Positions 1 to 7,582 of a stretch of DNA of 37,446 nucleotides are shown here, one piece after another; the stretch's first letter is position 1; every line of letters begins with the position of its first letter. The position numbers were made by a program, and so were the translations under genes. This DNA is from Actinomycetes bacterium (GTDB taxonomy: Bacteria > Actinomycetota > Actinomycetes > Actinomycetales > Microbacteriaceae), in the NCBI GenBank assembly GCA_023431405.1, contig JAEYVZ010000076.1, positions 1 to 37,446 of the forward strand, written 5' to 3'. Under the pieces are notes generated by a model. That model made no database searches, was not told the origin of the DNA, and worked only from the letters and a program-made list of their open reading frames with translations.

Positions 1-278
1 TGGTCTCTATTGAGGGCTCGTCGGGACCGCCCCTTGGTGTCGCTTCTCGGCGACACTCAGCCCGACCTCAGCCCGGATGGTGCCGATCAAGGTCGACAAT
101 CGGTGTCCGACGAGAGCGACAGAGTCATACCTGCGGTCGCTCGGGCCAGGAGGTGCGGCCAAGGCTGACTGGGGTGAGCCGCGCTCGAGAGGCTCGTGAG
201 CATGGCGACGTCCATGCGTCCCAGACGCAGACCCAGTCGCCGACGACCCACACAGGCGACCCATCGTGGTCGCTCGCC
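1..278. other. No recognisable gene (downstream of the HTH gene)
   Basis: This stretch follows the stop of the minus-strand HTH gene, where a PIN-type toxin partner would be expected. I read all three minus frames. The only open one (about 7-264, 85 codons) encodes a Gly/Ser/Arg/Pro-rich peptide with no PIN acidic residues and no family resemblance. The other two frames are interrupted. I see no gene, tRNA fragment or attachment repeat here. The left edge of the window may cut an accessory element. Confidence 0.5.
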
Positions 279-629
279 CTAATCCTCGATCACGCCGATT
301 TGCTCCTCGGCGCGAATTAACGCCGCGAAGGCGGCGGTTCGCTCCTGGATCCTCCGCGCGCCGACCGCGATCACTTCCGATCGGTCGAATCGGTAATGCG
401 CACCCTCCTTCACCGCGGTCACATCGCCCGATTCGACAAGGCGCAGAAGTCTCGACCGCGAGATTCCCAAATGCGACGCAGCTTCACCGGTCGTCAGCCG
501 TGATGGCAGCGGGGCTGGCACGCCAGCACCCCCGGCGAACGCGCTCAGCGTGCGGACCAGCGCCGTAGAAAGTTCACTTGGCAATGTGACCGTGCTCTCG
601 TCGTCGAGGACGAAGGACACCGTGGCCAC
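279..629 (-). CDS. Excisionase-type HTH protein, probable orphan antitoxin of a PIN-type TA pair
   Basis: A 116-aa protein read from a GTG start (alternative GTG at 620). Residues 1-40 (VSFVLDDESTVTLPSEL region) resemble the N-terminal part of actinobacterial antitoxins that pair with PIN-domain toxins. Residues about 44-90 form a MerR/excisionase-like helix-turn-helix (LTTGEAASHLGISRSRLLRL, then a wing ending HYRFDRSEV). Such proteins bind DNA, usually repress their own promoter and neutralise a downstream toxin. Here no toxin follows the stop codon, so it may be an orphan remnant or a plain regulator. Its 5' end is head to head with the GIY-YIG gene, and a perfect palindrome lies just upstream at 648-659. 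The HTH call rests on the motif; the antitoxin role is inferred. Confidence 0.65.
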   Translation of the reverse strand: MATVSFVLDDESTVTLPSELSTALVRTLSAFAGGAGVPAPLPSRLTTGEAASHLGISRSRLLRLVESGDVTAVKEGAHYRFDRSEVIAVGARRIQERTAAFAALIRAEEQIGVIED

Positions 630-1510
630 GCGACGATCGTTCCTGGTTGAGAATTCTCAGGAGCGTTTCAAGGTCGGCCGTGCGGCCGATCCAGCGCGCC
701 GTTGGGCGACGCTTCAACCCCACTCGCAGACGGACTTTCGGAAATCGCTCGTCTTCGTGGTCAAACCCGAGATCTCCGCTCGCTGGGTTGAGGAAACGAT
801 CCACAGTTTCCTCAGGGATCACCGCTTCCAGCTGCCCTCCAGGATTGATGGACACACAGAGTGGTATTACTACCGCGCTTTCGACTTGGCGTGCGAGTTC
901 GTCCGAACGCATGCTGAGTTGCTCGGAGTGAGCGAGGGTCACTACCTGGACCCACCGGAGGGACTGCCGCCGAGAGCCAAAGTCCCGAGGAAGGCGCCGA
1001 CTGCTCGCTCCAGTCGTGGCGGCAGGGCGCCTTCCTTCTTTCCAAGCCGGGACATAATGGCCGCTCACAACGACGAGATTGTGACCACCATTGAGGACCG
1101 CGTGGCTTTGCTCTTGTCCGCTCGCTCGCTAATTGGCTCCCGATCAGTCGGCGACGCCCTGCGTCTGTACTTCCAACGTGGGACAGTCTCGCCGGACGAT
1201 TTGGAGTTCCACCATCACAACTGGATCTATCAAATGGCTGACGCGCCGTCGGGACCCGTGTTCCGGGGAATGGCATGGTTGTTCACCGCGCGATACAACG
1301 AGACGTTTGGCTGCCTTTCGGTCGCCGCATCACTTCTATCGGAAGCAGCCCCCCGCCGATGAGTTCAATCCTCGGGCCCGAGAGTACGATCTTTCGCTCA
1401 CCTGGGAGGACGTTGCTCCGGGGATTGCGCGGATACGCGCCGCTCTCCAACGCTTGGTCCACTCAGCGCCGGAACTAGGCACTGTGCACCCTGCCGCGGC
1501 CCTCGACTAA
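622..1510 (+). pseudogene. GIY-YIG / T5orf172-type nuclease-like gene, frameshifted in a C6 run
   Basis: Residues FKVGRAADPARRWATLQ, then a helix containing EETIHSFLRDHR, then GHTEWYYY fit the GIY-YIG-like T5orf172 pattern (KxGRxxxPxxRxxxLQ ... E..ih..l ... gEWF). These domains occur in phage and mobile-element proteins. The frame can be entered at GTG 550, 586 or 622; I prefer 622, which has GAAGGA 4 nt upstream and barely overlaps the divergent HTH gene. The reading frame stops at 1360-1362 right after six Cs (1349-1354). Removing one C gives an uninterrupted frame to TAA 1508-1510, continuing ADEFNPRAREYDLSLTWEDV, so the intact protein would be about 295 aa. The shift is either a real mutation, a slippage switch or a sequencing error. 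The region after residue about 110 is not recognised. Confidence 0.6.
648..659. promoter_or_regulatory. Perfect 12-bp palindrome upstream of the HTH gene
   Basis: TGAGAATTCTCA is a perfect dyad 19 bp upstream of the GTG start of the minus-strand HTH gene and lies inside the first codons of the plus-strand GIY-YIG gene. It is well placed to be the autoregulatory operator of the HTH protein. This is inferred from position and symmetry only. The half-site TGAGAA also occurs in another palindrome at 8313-8326. Confidence 0.3.
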
Positions 1511-1767
1511 TACCGCACGAGCGCGTCGGCAAATGGGGCTACGCCTGGTCCTGCTAACTGCTGCGGCGAGATGCTTGCGAACAATGGCCAGCCATTCGCG
1601 GTTCCGCAGATCCTTCCGATCGGTGCCGCAGAAGGGCGCCCGTCGGGAACTTCGGGCGCGGCTCCCCCGGAGCACCCTCATCCGCGGGATGATCCATCGC
1701 AGTCAGCTCCGCACCTGCTCACTAACGCGTTACCGCTGCGTTACTGCCGGGGCATTTCTGGGATGAA
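1511..1767. other. Intergenic stretch with no supported gene
   Basis: Between the end of the broken GIY-YIG gene and the tRNA-Ser terminator I find only short open frames rich in Arg, Ser and Pro with no family resemblance and no convincing ribosome binding site. It may be remnant DNA of the accessory patch. No direct repeat of the tRNA 3' end was seen here. Confidence 0.4.
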
Positions 1768-1810
1768 GAAACCCCGCGATCCCAGTGTTTCGCGGGATCG
1801 CGGGGGTTCT
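1768..1810 (-). terminator. Intrinsic terminator of tRNA-Ser
   Basis: AACCCCGCGATCCC (1770-1783) pairs with GGGATCGCGGGGGTT (1794-1808), with one bulged G and a 10-nt loop. Read on the minus strand, the stem is followed by TTTCTTC, a T-rich tail. It starts only a few nucleotides beyond the encoded CCA of the tRNA. Confidence 0.85.
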
Positions 1811-1814
1811 GAAG

Positions 1815-1905
1815 TGGCGGTGACGGTGGGATTTGAACCCACGGTAGGGGGTTACCCTACACAACTTTTCGAGAGTTGCACCTTCGGCCGCTCGGACACG
1901 TCACC
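1815..1905 (-). tRNA. tRNA-Ser (anticodon CGA)
   Basis: Read on the minus strand: acceptor GGTGACG (1905-1899) pairs with CGTCACC (1825-1819), then discriminator G (1818) and an encoded CCA (1817-1815). The D arm has the type II pattern TGTCCGAGCGGCCGAAGG. The anticodon stem CAACT/AGTTG encloses the loop CTCGAAA, giving anticodon CGA, which reads UCG. A long variable arm follows (GTAGGG...CCCTAC), as expected for serine. The T arm is GTGGG-TTCAAAT-CCCAC. The 3' end faces the accessory patch at 1-1760, the usual orientation for a tRNA used as an integration site. Confidence 0.95.
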
Positions 1906-1912
1906 GCGGATC

Positions 1913-1942
1913 AGTGTACGTGACGCGCGGCGCCGTCGCCAA
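1913..1942 (-). promoter_or_regulatory. Promoter of tRNA-Ser
   Basis: On the minus strand TTGGCG (-35, 1942-1937) and TACACT (-10, 1918-1913) are separated by 18 nt. The predicted transcription start lies only a few nucleotides before the mature tRNA 5' end at 1905. Confidence 0.65.
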
Positions 1943-1959
1943 TCAGCGCTCCCCCGAAG

Positions 1960-1990
1960 TAGTTGCGTCAGGCAACTATCGGCGTAGACT
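1960..1990 (+). promoter_or_regulatory. marR promoter with perfect MarR-type operator
   Basis: TAGTTGC (1960-1966), a 5-nt spacer and GCAACTA (1972-1978) form a perfect 7-5-7 inverted repeat of the TTGC...GCAA type bound by many MarR proteins. It covers the -35 element TTGCGT (1963-1968) and half of the 16-nt spacer before the -10 TAGACT (1985-1990). The -10 lies 6 nt before the ATG at 1997, so the marR mRNA is probably leaderless. The regulator bound here would block its own transcription and that of the SDR gene behind it. Confidence 0.8.
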
Positions 1991-1996
1991 GAAGCC

Positions 1997-2491
1997 ATGG
2001 ACGCCGACGTCACCCGCCACGGGCCCGAAGGAGCCCTGCTGGCGGCCCTCAACGACCTGATCGCTCAGTGGACCTCGCTGACGCGACAGCAAGAGGTTGC
2101 GCGCGACGCGGGACTCACGATCGACGCCGGCGACATCCAGCCCCTTTACACGCTCGGGCGGGGCGGGCCCCGCCGCGCGAGCGCCCTGGCCGACGATCTG
2201 CGCCAGACCCGGCCGACCATGAGCAAGCAGCTCGCCCGCCTCGAGACCGCGGGCCTCATCGCCCGCACCCCCGACCCGGCCGACGGGCGCGCGAGCATCG
2301 TGTCGCTGACGGATGCCGGCGCCCGCGTCTACACGCAGCTCGTCGAGCAGGGGCTCCTCATGATCCGCACCGCCCTGCACGACTGGGATGCCGCGGAGCG
2401 CGCCGACTTCGCCGCGCACACGACCCGATTCGTTGCGGCCGTCGGGGGATCCCCGGCATCCGCGCCCTCGTCCGACAGCCCGCCGGACTGA
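1997..2491 (+). CDS. MarR-family transcriptional regulator
   Basis: A 164-aa winged-helix regulator. After an N-terminal dimerisation helix, residues about 59-85 form the HTH (ASALADDLRQTRPTMSKQLA, then RLETAGLIAR) and the wing carries the family signature DPADGRASIVSLT at about 93-105. The C-terminal helix (about 110-150) completes the dimer, and the last 15 residues are Ser/Pro-rich. MarR proteins are usually repressors released by small aromatic or oxidised ligands. A perfect inverted repeat overlaps its promoter (1960-1978), strongly implying autoregulation. The SDR gene starts 42 nt downstream with its own strong Shine-Dalgarno and probably shares the transcript, so the SDR substrate may be related to the inducer. 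The ligand is unknown. Confidence 0.93.
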   Translation: MDADVTRHGPEGALLAALNDLIAQWTSLTRQQEVARDAGLTIDAGDIQPLYTLGRGGPRRASALADDLRQTRPTMSKQLARLETAGLIARTPDPADGRASIVSLTDAGARVYTQLVEQGLLMIRTALHDWDAAERADFAAHTTRFVAAVGGSPASAPSSDSPPD

Positions 2492-2533
2492 GACCCGGCC
2501 CCCACCCGAGGGCCCTGAAAGAAGGAGGCAACC

Positions 2534-3334
2534 ATGCCCCGCACCTATGTCGTGACCGGATCGGCATCCGGCATCGGCGCCACCACTTCCCAGCTGCTGC
2601 GCGAGCGCGGCGAGCGCGTCATCGGCATCGACCTGCGCGGCGCCGATGTCGAGGCCGACCTGTCGACCCGTGAGGGCCGCGCGGAAGCCGCGGCGAAGGC
2701 GATCGACCTCGCCGGTGGTCGCATCGACGCCGTGATCGCCTGCGCCGGCATCGCCGCTCCGATCGCGAAGACGATCTCGGTCAACTACTTCGGTGTGACC
2801 GAGCTGCTGGAGGCGCTGCTCCCGGCGCTCGCGGCATCCGACGCGCCCCGCGCGGCCGTCGTGTCGTCGATGGCGTCGCTGCAGCCGAACTCGCCCGAGA
2901 TGGTCGAGGCGGCGCTGGCCGGCGACGAGGCCCGTGCGGTGGAGATCGCCGAAGGCCTCGCCGCGCAGGGTCCGCAGATCGGCTACCTCGTCTACCCGTC
3001 GTCGAAGCGCGCGCTGTCGCGCTGGGTGCGTCGCGAGTCGATCACCCCGGCGTGGGCGGGCGCGGGCATTCCGCTGAACGCGGTCGCTCCGGGCACGGTG
3101 ATCACGCCGATGACGGCCGAGCTGCTGAAGACGCCCGAGGGGGCGGCGATGGTCGACGCGTCGGTTCCGATGCCGCTGAACTACCACCAGCCGCCGGAGT
3201 CGATCGCGTACCTGCTCATCTGGCTGACCAGCCCCGAGAACACCCATCTCGCCGGCCAGGTCATCTACGACGACGGCGGCGCCGACGCGACGCTGCGTGG
3301 CGATGACATCTGGTCGTGGGCTGACAAGGCCTGA
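2534..3334 (+). CDS. SDR-family NAD(P)-dependent oxidoreductase (3-alpha-hydroxysteroid-dehydrogenase-like)
   Basis: A 266-aa classical-type short-chain dehydrogenase. It has the dinucleotide-binding TGSASGIG (8-15), CAG at 70-72 in place of the common NAG, SVNYFG (82-87), catalytic Ser in VVSSMAS (about 111-112) and YPSSK (Tyr154, Lys158). A GID with acidic Asp33 after strand 2 suggests NAD over NADP. The extended stretch between the catalytic Ser and Tyr and the overall pattern resemble bacterial 3-alpha-hydroxysteroid/carbonyl reductases, but the true substrate cannot be read. The start is fixed by AAGGAGG 5 nt before the ATG. It sits behind marR and ends in a strong terminator at 3342-3376, giving a two-gene MarR-controlled unit. 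Confidence 0.9.
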   Translation: MPRTYVVTGSASGIGATTSQLLRERGERVIGIDLRGADVEADLSTREGRAEAAAKAIDLAGGRIDAVIACAGIAAPIAKTISVNYFGVTELLEALLPALAASDAPRAAVVSSMASLQPNSPEMVEAALAGDEARAVEIAEGLAAQGPQIGYLVYPSSKRALSRWVRRESITPAWAGAGIPLNAVAPGTVITPMTAELLKTPEGAAMVDASVPMPLNYHQPPESIAYLLIWLTSPENTHLAGQVIYDDGGADATLRGDDIWSWADKA

Positions 3335-3341
3335 CAAGACC

Positions 3342-3376
3342 GGGCGGGGGATGCCACCCCTCGGCCTCCCCCGCCC
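3342..3376 (+). terminator. Hairpin terminator after the SDR gene
   Basis: GGGCGGGGGA (3342-3351) pairs perfectly with TCCCCCGCCC (3367-3376), 10 bp around a 15-nt loop, 8 nt after the SDR stop. There is no U tract, which is common for actinobacterial hairpin terminators. It separates the marR-SDR unit from the MFS gene. Confidence 0.7.
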
Positions 3377-3459
3377 CTCCCCGCGTCGTCGCGCCGCCCG
3401 CACCACCCGCGCCATCCGCGCCACCCCTGAGGCTGCGTGCGCGGAGTAGCGTGTGCCCC

Positions 3460-4887
3460 ATGGCCGAGACCATGAACCGGCAGCAGCGCCTCGTCGTGGC
3501 GGTGGCCGTGCTGGCATCGTTCGTCGCCTTCCTCGACGGCAGCATCGTCAACGTCGCCCTCCCGGCGATCAGCCGCGATCTGGGCGGCGGATTGACGACC
3601 CAGCAGTGGACGGTCGACGCCTACCTCATCACCCTCGGCGCCCTGATCCTGCTGGCGGGCTCGGTGAGCGACGCGTTCGGCCGCATCCTCGTCATGCGCA
3701 TCGGGCTCATCGGGTTCGGGGTGGCATCCGTGGCGATCGCCGTCGCCCCCGACCCGCTGCTGCTCATCATCGCGCGCGCCCTGCAGGGGGCGGCGGGCGC
3801 GTTCCTCGTGCCGAGCTCGCTCGCCCTCATCACCTCGAGCATGCGCGACGCGACCCAGGCGCACGCGATCGGCGTGTGGACGGCCCTCACCACCGCCGCC
3901 ACACTCGGCGGCCCGCTCATCGGCGGCCTCTTCGTCGACTACCTGTCGTGGCGGTGGGCGTTCGTCATCAATGTCATCCCCATCGCGATCACCCTCTGGC
4001 TGCTGCCGAAACTCACCGTCGCCGACGAGCGACAGCCTGACGCCGGCATCGATTGGATCGGCGCGCTCCTGTGCACGCTGGGCCTCGGCGGCCTGGTGTT
4101 CGCGCTCATCGAGCAGCCGCGCCTCGGGTGGGGGTCTCCCGCGATCTGGATGCCGCTGGCCGCCGGCACGGCGATGTTCGCCGCATTCCTGTGGCGCCAG
4201 CGCACGACACGGCATCCGATCCTCCCGCTGGCGCTCTTCCGGGTGCGGAACTTCTGGACCGGCAACATCGCGACGTTCTTCATCTACGGCGCCCTGACCC
4301 TCAACGGGTTCGTCGTGAGCGTCTATCTGCAACAGGGCGCAGGTCTCTCGGCGACGCTCGCGGGACTCGCGAGCATCCCCGCCACCCTCATGCTCGTGCT
4401 GCTGAGCTCGCGCATGGGGGCGCTCGCAGGGCGCTGGGGTCCGCGGCTGTTCATGACGGTCGGACCCTTCGTGATGGGGGTCGGGTCGCTGCTTCTGCTG
4501 ACCGTGTCGGCGGAGTTCGACTACTGGTGGCAGGTGCTCCCGGCGATGATCGTGTTCGGACTCGGACTCGCGATCACCGTCTCGCCGCTCACGGCGGCGA
4601 TCCTCGGAGCGATCGATCCGGTGCGGTCGGGCATCGCCTCGGCGGTGAACAACGCCGTCTCGCGCGTCGCAGGTCTCATCGTGGTCGCGCTGCTCGCGGC
4701 GATCGTCGGCGGGTCGCTCGACCTGGACGGCTTCCACCGCGCCGCCATCGCCACCGCCGCGCTGATGGTCGCCGGCGGCGTCGTCTCGCTCCTCGGCATC
4801 CGGAACCCGGCGCACACCGGGGCCGACCAGGCCGTGCCCGTCGCATCGCCCGAGACCCCCGACGCACCCGACGCGCCGCGCGAGTGA
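3460..4887 (+). CDS. DHA2-type MFS drug/metabolite exporter (EmrB/QacA-like)
   Basis: A 475-aa polytopic membrane protein with about 14 hydrophobic segments, the size and number usual for DHA2 antiporters. Signature motifs are D1 in TM1 (LDGSIVNVALPAI), motif A after TM2 (GSVSDAFGRILVMRIG) and a motif-C-like stretch in TM5 (TTAATLGGPLIGG) typical of proton-coupled exporters. The C-terminus is a short Pro/Ala/Asp-rich tail. The frame is open from GTG 3451, but ATG 3460 lies 7 nt after the -10 TAGCGT (3447-3452), so I take ATG 3460 as a leaderless start. It has its own promoter after the SDR terminator; co-regulation by the nearby MarR is possible but not shown. The substrate is unknown. Confidence 0.92.
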   Translation: MAETMNRQQRLVVAVAVLASFVAFLDGSIVNVALPAISRDLGGGLTTQQWTVDAYLITLGALILLAGSVSDAFGRILVMRIGLIGFGVASVAIAVAPDPLLLIIARALQGAAGAFLVPSSLALITSSMRDATQAHAIGVWTALTTAATLGGPLIGGLFVDYLSWRWAFVINVIPIAITLWLLPKLTVADERQPDAGIDWIGALLCTLGLGGLVFALIEQPRLGWGSPAIWMPLAAGTAMFAAFLWRQRTTRHPILPLALFRVRNFWTGNIATFFIYGALTLNGFVVSVYLQQGAGLSATLAGLASIPATLMLVLLSSRMGALAGRWGPRLFMTVGPFVMGVGSLLLLTVSAEFDYWWQVLPAMIVFGLGLAITVSPLTAAILGAIDPVRSGIASAVNNAVSRVAGLIVVALLAAIVGGSLDLDGFHRAAIATAALMVAGGVVSLLGIRNPAHTGADQAVPVASPETPDAPDAPRE

Positions 4888-4927
4888 CCCGGTAGCCGCG
4901 GCATCCGCTCACTGCAAGACTGTCGTC

Positions 4928-5881
4928 ATGAGTGTGATCGAGAACTCCAAGCTCACCGTCGTCGGCGCAGGCGCGGTCGGATCGAGCGTCGCCTACGCCG
5001 CCCTCATCCGCGGCTCCGCACGGCACGTCGCCCTCTACGACATCGCTGCGGAGAAGACCGAGGCGGAGGTGCTCGACCTCGCCCACGGCGCCCAGTTCAC
5101 GGGCTCCAGCGACATCATCGGCGGCGCCGACATCTCGGTCGCCCGCGGATCGCACGTGGTGGTCATCACGGCGGGCGCCAAGCAGCGGCCGGGCCAGACG
5201 CGCATCGAACTGGCCGGCGTCAACGCCAACATCATCAAGGGCATGATGCCCCAGCTGCTCGAGGTGGCCCCGGATGCCGTGTACGTCATCGTGACGAACC
5301 CCTGCGACGTGCTCACCGTGCTCGCGCAGGAGGCGACCGGACTCCCGTACGAGCGGATCTTCGCCTCCGGCACGGTGCTCGACACGTCTCGCCTGCGCTG
5401 GAAGATCGCACAGCGTGCCGGGGTGTCGATCTCGAGCGTGCACGCGTACATCGTCGGGGAGCACGGCGACACCGAATTCGCCCTGTGGTCGCACGCGACG
5501 ATCGGGAGCGTGCCGATCCTCGACTGGGTGCCGCTGGACGGCCAGCCGAAGTTCACGAAGGAAGAGCTCGACCACATCGCCGTGGACGTGCGCGACGCCG
5601 CGTACAAGGTCATCCAGGGCAAGGGCGCGACCAACTACGCCATCGGCCTGTCGAGCGCACGCATCGTCGAGGCCGTGCTGCGCGACGAGCACGCGGTCAT
5701 GCCGGTGTCGACGGTGCTCGACGACTACCACGGCGTGTCGGGTGTGGCGCTGTCGGTGCCGTCGGTCGTCAGCAGCCGGGGCGCGTTCGCGATCCCCGAG
5801 ACCGCGTACTCCGACAGCGAGCTGCAGCTGCTGCAGCACTCGGCCACGGCGCTGCGCGACGTCGCCGACTCCCTGCGCTGA
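4928..5881 (+). CDS. ldh: L-lactate dehydrogenase
   Basis: A 317-aa cytosolic NAD-dependent enzyme interconverting pyruvate and L-lactate. Visible are the Rossmann glycine loop VGAGAVGSS (12-20), Asp38 after strand 2 for NAD, the mobile substrate loop AGAKQRPGQTR (82-92) with Gln86 at the position where lactate dehydrogenases have Gln and malate dehydrogenases have Arg, Asp152/Arg155 (LDTSRLR), and the proton-relay His179 in GEHGD. The loop Gln and the family-typical length favour LDH over MDH. The -10-like AAGACT (4916-4921) sits 6 nt before the ATG, so the transcript is probably leaderless. It is a single gene; radA follows with its own promoter. Confidence 0.95.
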   Translation: MSVIENSKLTVVGAGAVGSSVAYAALIRGSARHVALYDIAAEKTEAEVLDLAHGAQFTGSSDIIGGADISVARGSHVVVITAGAKQRPGQTRIELAGVNANIIKGMMPQLLEVAPDAVYVIVTNPCDVLTVLAQEATGLPYERIFASGTVLDTSRLRWKIAQRAGVSISSVHAYIVGEHGDTEFALWSHATIGSVPILDWVPLDGQPKFTKEELDHIAVDVRDAAYKVIQGKGATNYAIGLSSARIVEAVLRDEHAVMPVSTVLDDYHGVSGVALSVPSVVSSRGAFAIPETAYSDSELQLLQHSATALRDVADSLR

Positions 5882-5947
5882 GTCGGCGCGCTGACGCGCG
5901 GCAGACCGGATGGGCTCAGCGTCGGAGGGCGCACGTACGCTGAAGGC

Positions 5948-7306
5948 ATGGCATCCCGTCGACCCGCGTCCACCACAGCCTTCCGGTGCACAGAATGCGG
6001 GTGGACCGCCTCGAAGTGGGTCGGTCGCTGCGGCGAATGCCAGCAGTGGGGCACCGTCGTCGAGGCCGCGACGCAGACGGGCATCGTGCACGCCGTCTCG
6101 GCGCTGACGCCTTCGCGCTCCGCGCAGCCCATCACCTCCATCGACACGAGCGAGACCCCGCGCCGCACGAGCGGCGTCGGCGAGTTCGACCGCGTGCTGG
6201 GGGGTGGGATCGTGCCGGGCGCGGCCATCCTGCTGTCGGGAGAACCCGGCGTCGGCAAGTCGATACTGCTCCTCGAGGTCGCCGCGCAGAGCGCCCGCGC
6301 CGGCCGCCGGGTGCTGTATGCGAGCGCGGAGGAGTCTCTCGGCCAGGTGCGGCTGCGCGCGGAGCGCACCGGCGCGCTTCACGACGAGCTGTTCCTCGCG
6401 AGCGAGACCGACCTCGCCACCATCCTCGGCCACATCGACGAGGTGCGACCGGAGCTGCTCATCGTCGACTCCGTGCAGACCGTGTCGTCGGCGCTCAGCG
6501 ACGGCGTCGCCGGCCACCCGAGCCAGGTGCGCGAAGTGGCATCCACGCTCATCCGCGTCGCGAAGGAGCGCGACCTCCCGGTGATCATCGTGGGGCACGT
6601 CACGAAAGACGGCTCGATCGCCGGTCCCCGCATCCTCGAGCACCTCGTCGACGTCGTGTGCCACTTCGAAGGCGACCGGCAGACATCGCTCCGCTTCGTG
6701 CGGGCACTGAAGAACCGCTTCGGCGCGACCGACGAGGTCGGCTGCTTCGACATGGCCGGAGACGGCATCGCCGAAGTCCCCGACCCGAGCAGCCTGTTCC
6801 TCGGTCACGGCTCGCGTCAGCCCGGCTCCTGCGTGACCATCGCGCTCGAAGGCCGGCGGGCGCTCCCCGTGGAGGTGCAGGCGCTCACCATCCAGACGCA
6901 GGCGCCGAATCCGCGGCGCATCGTGAGCGGGGTGGATGCCGCGCGCGTCGCGATGATCCTCGCCGTGCTCGAGAAGCGCGCCCGCATTCCCGTCTCACAG
7001 CAAGACGTGTACGTGTCGACGGTCGGCGGGGTGCGGCTCACCGAACCCGCCGCCGACCTCGCCATCGCCCTCGCGGTCGCCTCGGCCGTGCGCGACCGAC
7101 CGAACCCTGCACGCCTCGTGGCGGTCGGAGAGCTGAGCCTTTCCGGCGAGGTGCGGGCCGTCACACAGCATTCGCAGCGCCGGGCCGAAGCCGACCGCCT
7201 GGGCTACCGCACCATGATCGACACGTCATCGCGCGACCTGGCGGGCGCCCTCAGCGACATCGCCCGCAGCCAGCGGCCCGAGCCGGGTGACGAGCCCGGC
7301 TTCTGA
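5948..7306 (+). CDS. radA: DNA repair protein RadA
   Basis: A 452-aa RecA-like ATPase that promotes branch migration of recombination intermediates in DNA repair. Order of parts: a C4 zinc finger (Cys14, Cys17, Cys28, Cys31: CTECG...CGEC), the Walker A GEPGVGKS (98-105), a Walker B near LLIVDSVQT, the RadA-specific KNRFG motif (about 255-259), and a C-terminal Lon-protease-like domain (about 280-440) lacking a convincing catalytic Ser/Lys pair, as usual in RadA. The -10 TACGCT (5936-5941) lies 6 nt before the ATG, which supports this start and a leaderless mRNA. Length is normal for the family. Confidence 0.97.
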   Translation: MASRRPASTTAFRCTECGWTASKWVGRCGECQQWGTVVEAATQTGIVHAVSALTPSRSAQPITSIDTSETPRRTSGVGEFDRVLGGGIVPGAAILLSGEPGVGKSILLLEVAAQSARAGRRVLYASAEESLGQVRLRAERTGALHDELFLASETDLATILGHIDEVRPELLIVDSVQTVSSALSDGVAGHPSQVREVASTLIRVAKERDLPVIIVGHVTKDGSIAGPRILEHLVDVVCHFEGDRQTSLRFVRALKNRFGATDEVGCFDMAGDGIAEVPDPSSLFLGHGSRQPGSCVTIALEGRRALPVEVQALTIQTQAPNPRRIVSGVDAARVAMILAVLEKRARIPVSQQDVYVSTVGGVRLTEPAADLAIALAVASAVRDRPNPARLVAVGELSLSGEVRAVTQHSQRRAEADRLGYRTMIDTSSRDLAGALSDIARSQRPEPGDEPGF

Positions 7307-7354
7307 CACCCCCAGTTCGAACGGGATTTCCCGGTCAGCGGGGATTTCAACGAA

Positions 7355-7382
7355 TTGACTTTCCCTGGTTTCGGGCTATGGT
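7355..7382 (+). promoter_or_regulatory. Sigma-A-type promoter of the 44-aa protein gene
   Basis: TTGACT (7355-7360) and TATGGT (7377-7382) are 16 nt apart, the closest match to the consensus in the window. The transcript would have a leader of about 35 nt containing AGGGGAAG, unlike the leaderless genes around it. This suggests a strongly expressed small gene. Confidence 0.7.
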
Positions 7383-7424
7383 CGATGGTTCAGCCCGCCA
7401 GCCACTCAGGGGAAGCGAGTACGT

Positions 7425-7559
7425 ATGTCCAGCAAGGCACCGCAGGCGCGCGGCGGCAAGAAGGTCGCGCAGCTGTCCATCAAGGAGAAGCGCGCAGCCA
7501 AGCGCGCGAAACGTGAACCCGAGGCGTTCATCAAGCCTCGCAAGGGCGCGAGCGGCTGA
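7425..7559 (+). CDS. Small basic protein (44 aa), unknown function
   Basis: This ORF is too short for most gene callers. It has a near-consensus promoter (7355-7382), a Shine-Dalgarno AGGGGAAG about 9 nt before the ATG and a hairpin after its stop, so I consider it real. The product is very basic: the N-terminus is MSSKAPQARGGKKVAQLSIK, followed by a Lys/Arg/Ala helix (EKRAAKRAKREPEAF) and a tail IKPRKGASG. It has no Cys and no membrane segment. The composition suggests binding to RNA, ribosome or DNA, but I do not recognise a characterised family. It lies between radA and the convergent SseB-like gene. Confidence 0.75.
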   Translation: MSSKAPQARGGKKVAQLSIKEKRAAKRAKREPEAFIKPRKGASG

Positions 7560-7582
7560 TCGCCCGCCGCAGGTCCACGCGC

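Noticed and set aside
7..264. 85-codon minus-strand frame behind the HTH gene, considered as its toxin partner
   Set aside because: Composition is Gly/Ser/Arg/Pro-rich with no PIN or other toxin residues and no clear ribosome binding site; probably non-coding.
1571..1987. Plus-strand frame crossing the tRNA-Ser gene
   Set aside because: It runs through the terminator and the tRNA, has no ribosome binding site and no family resemblance.
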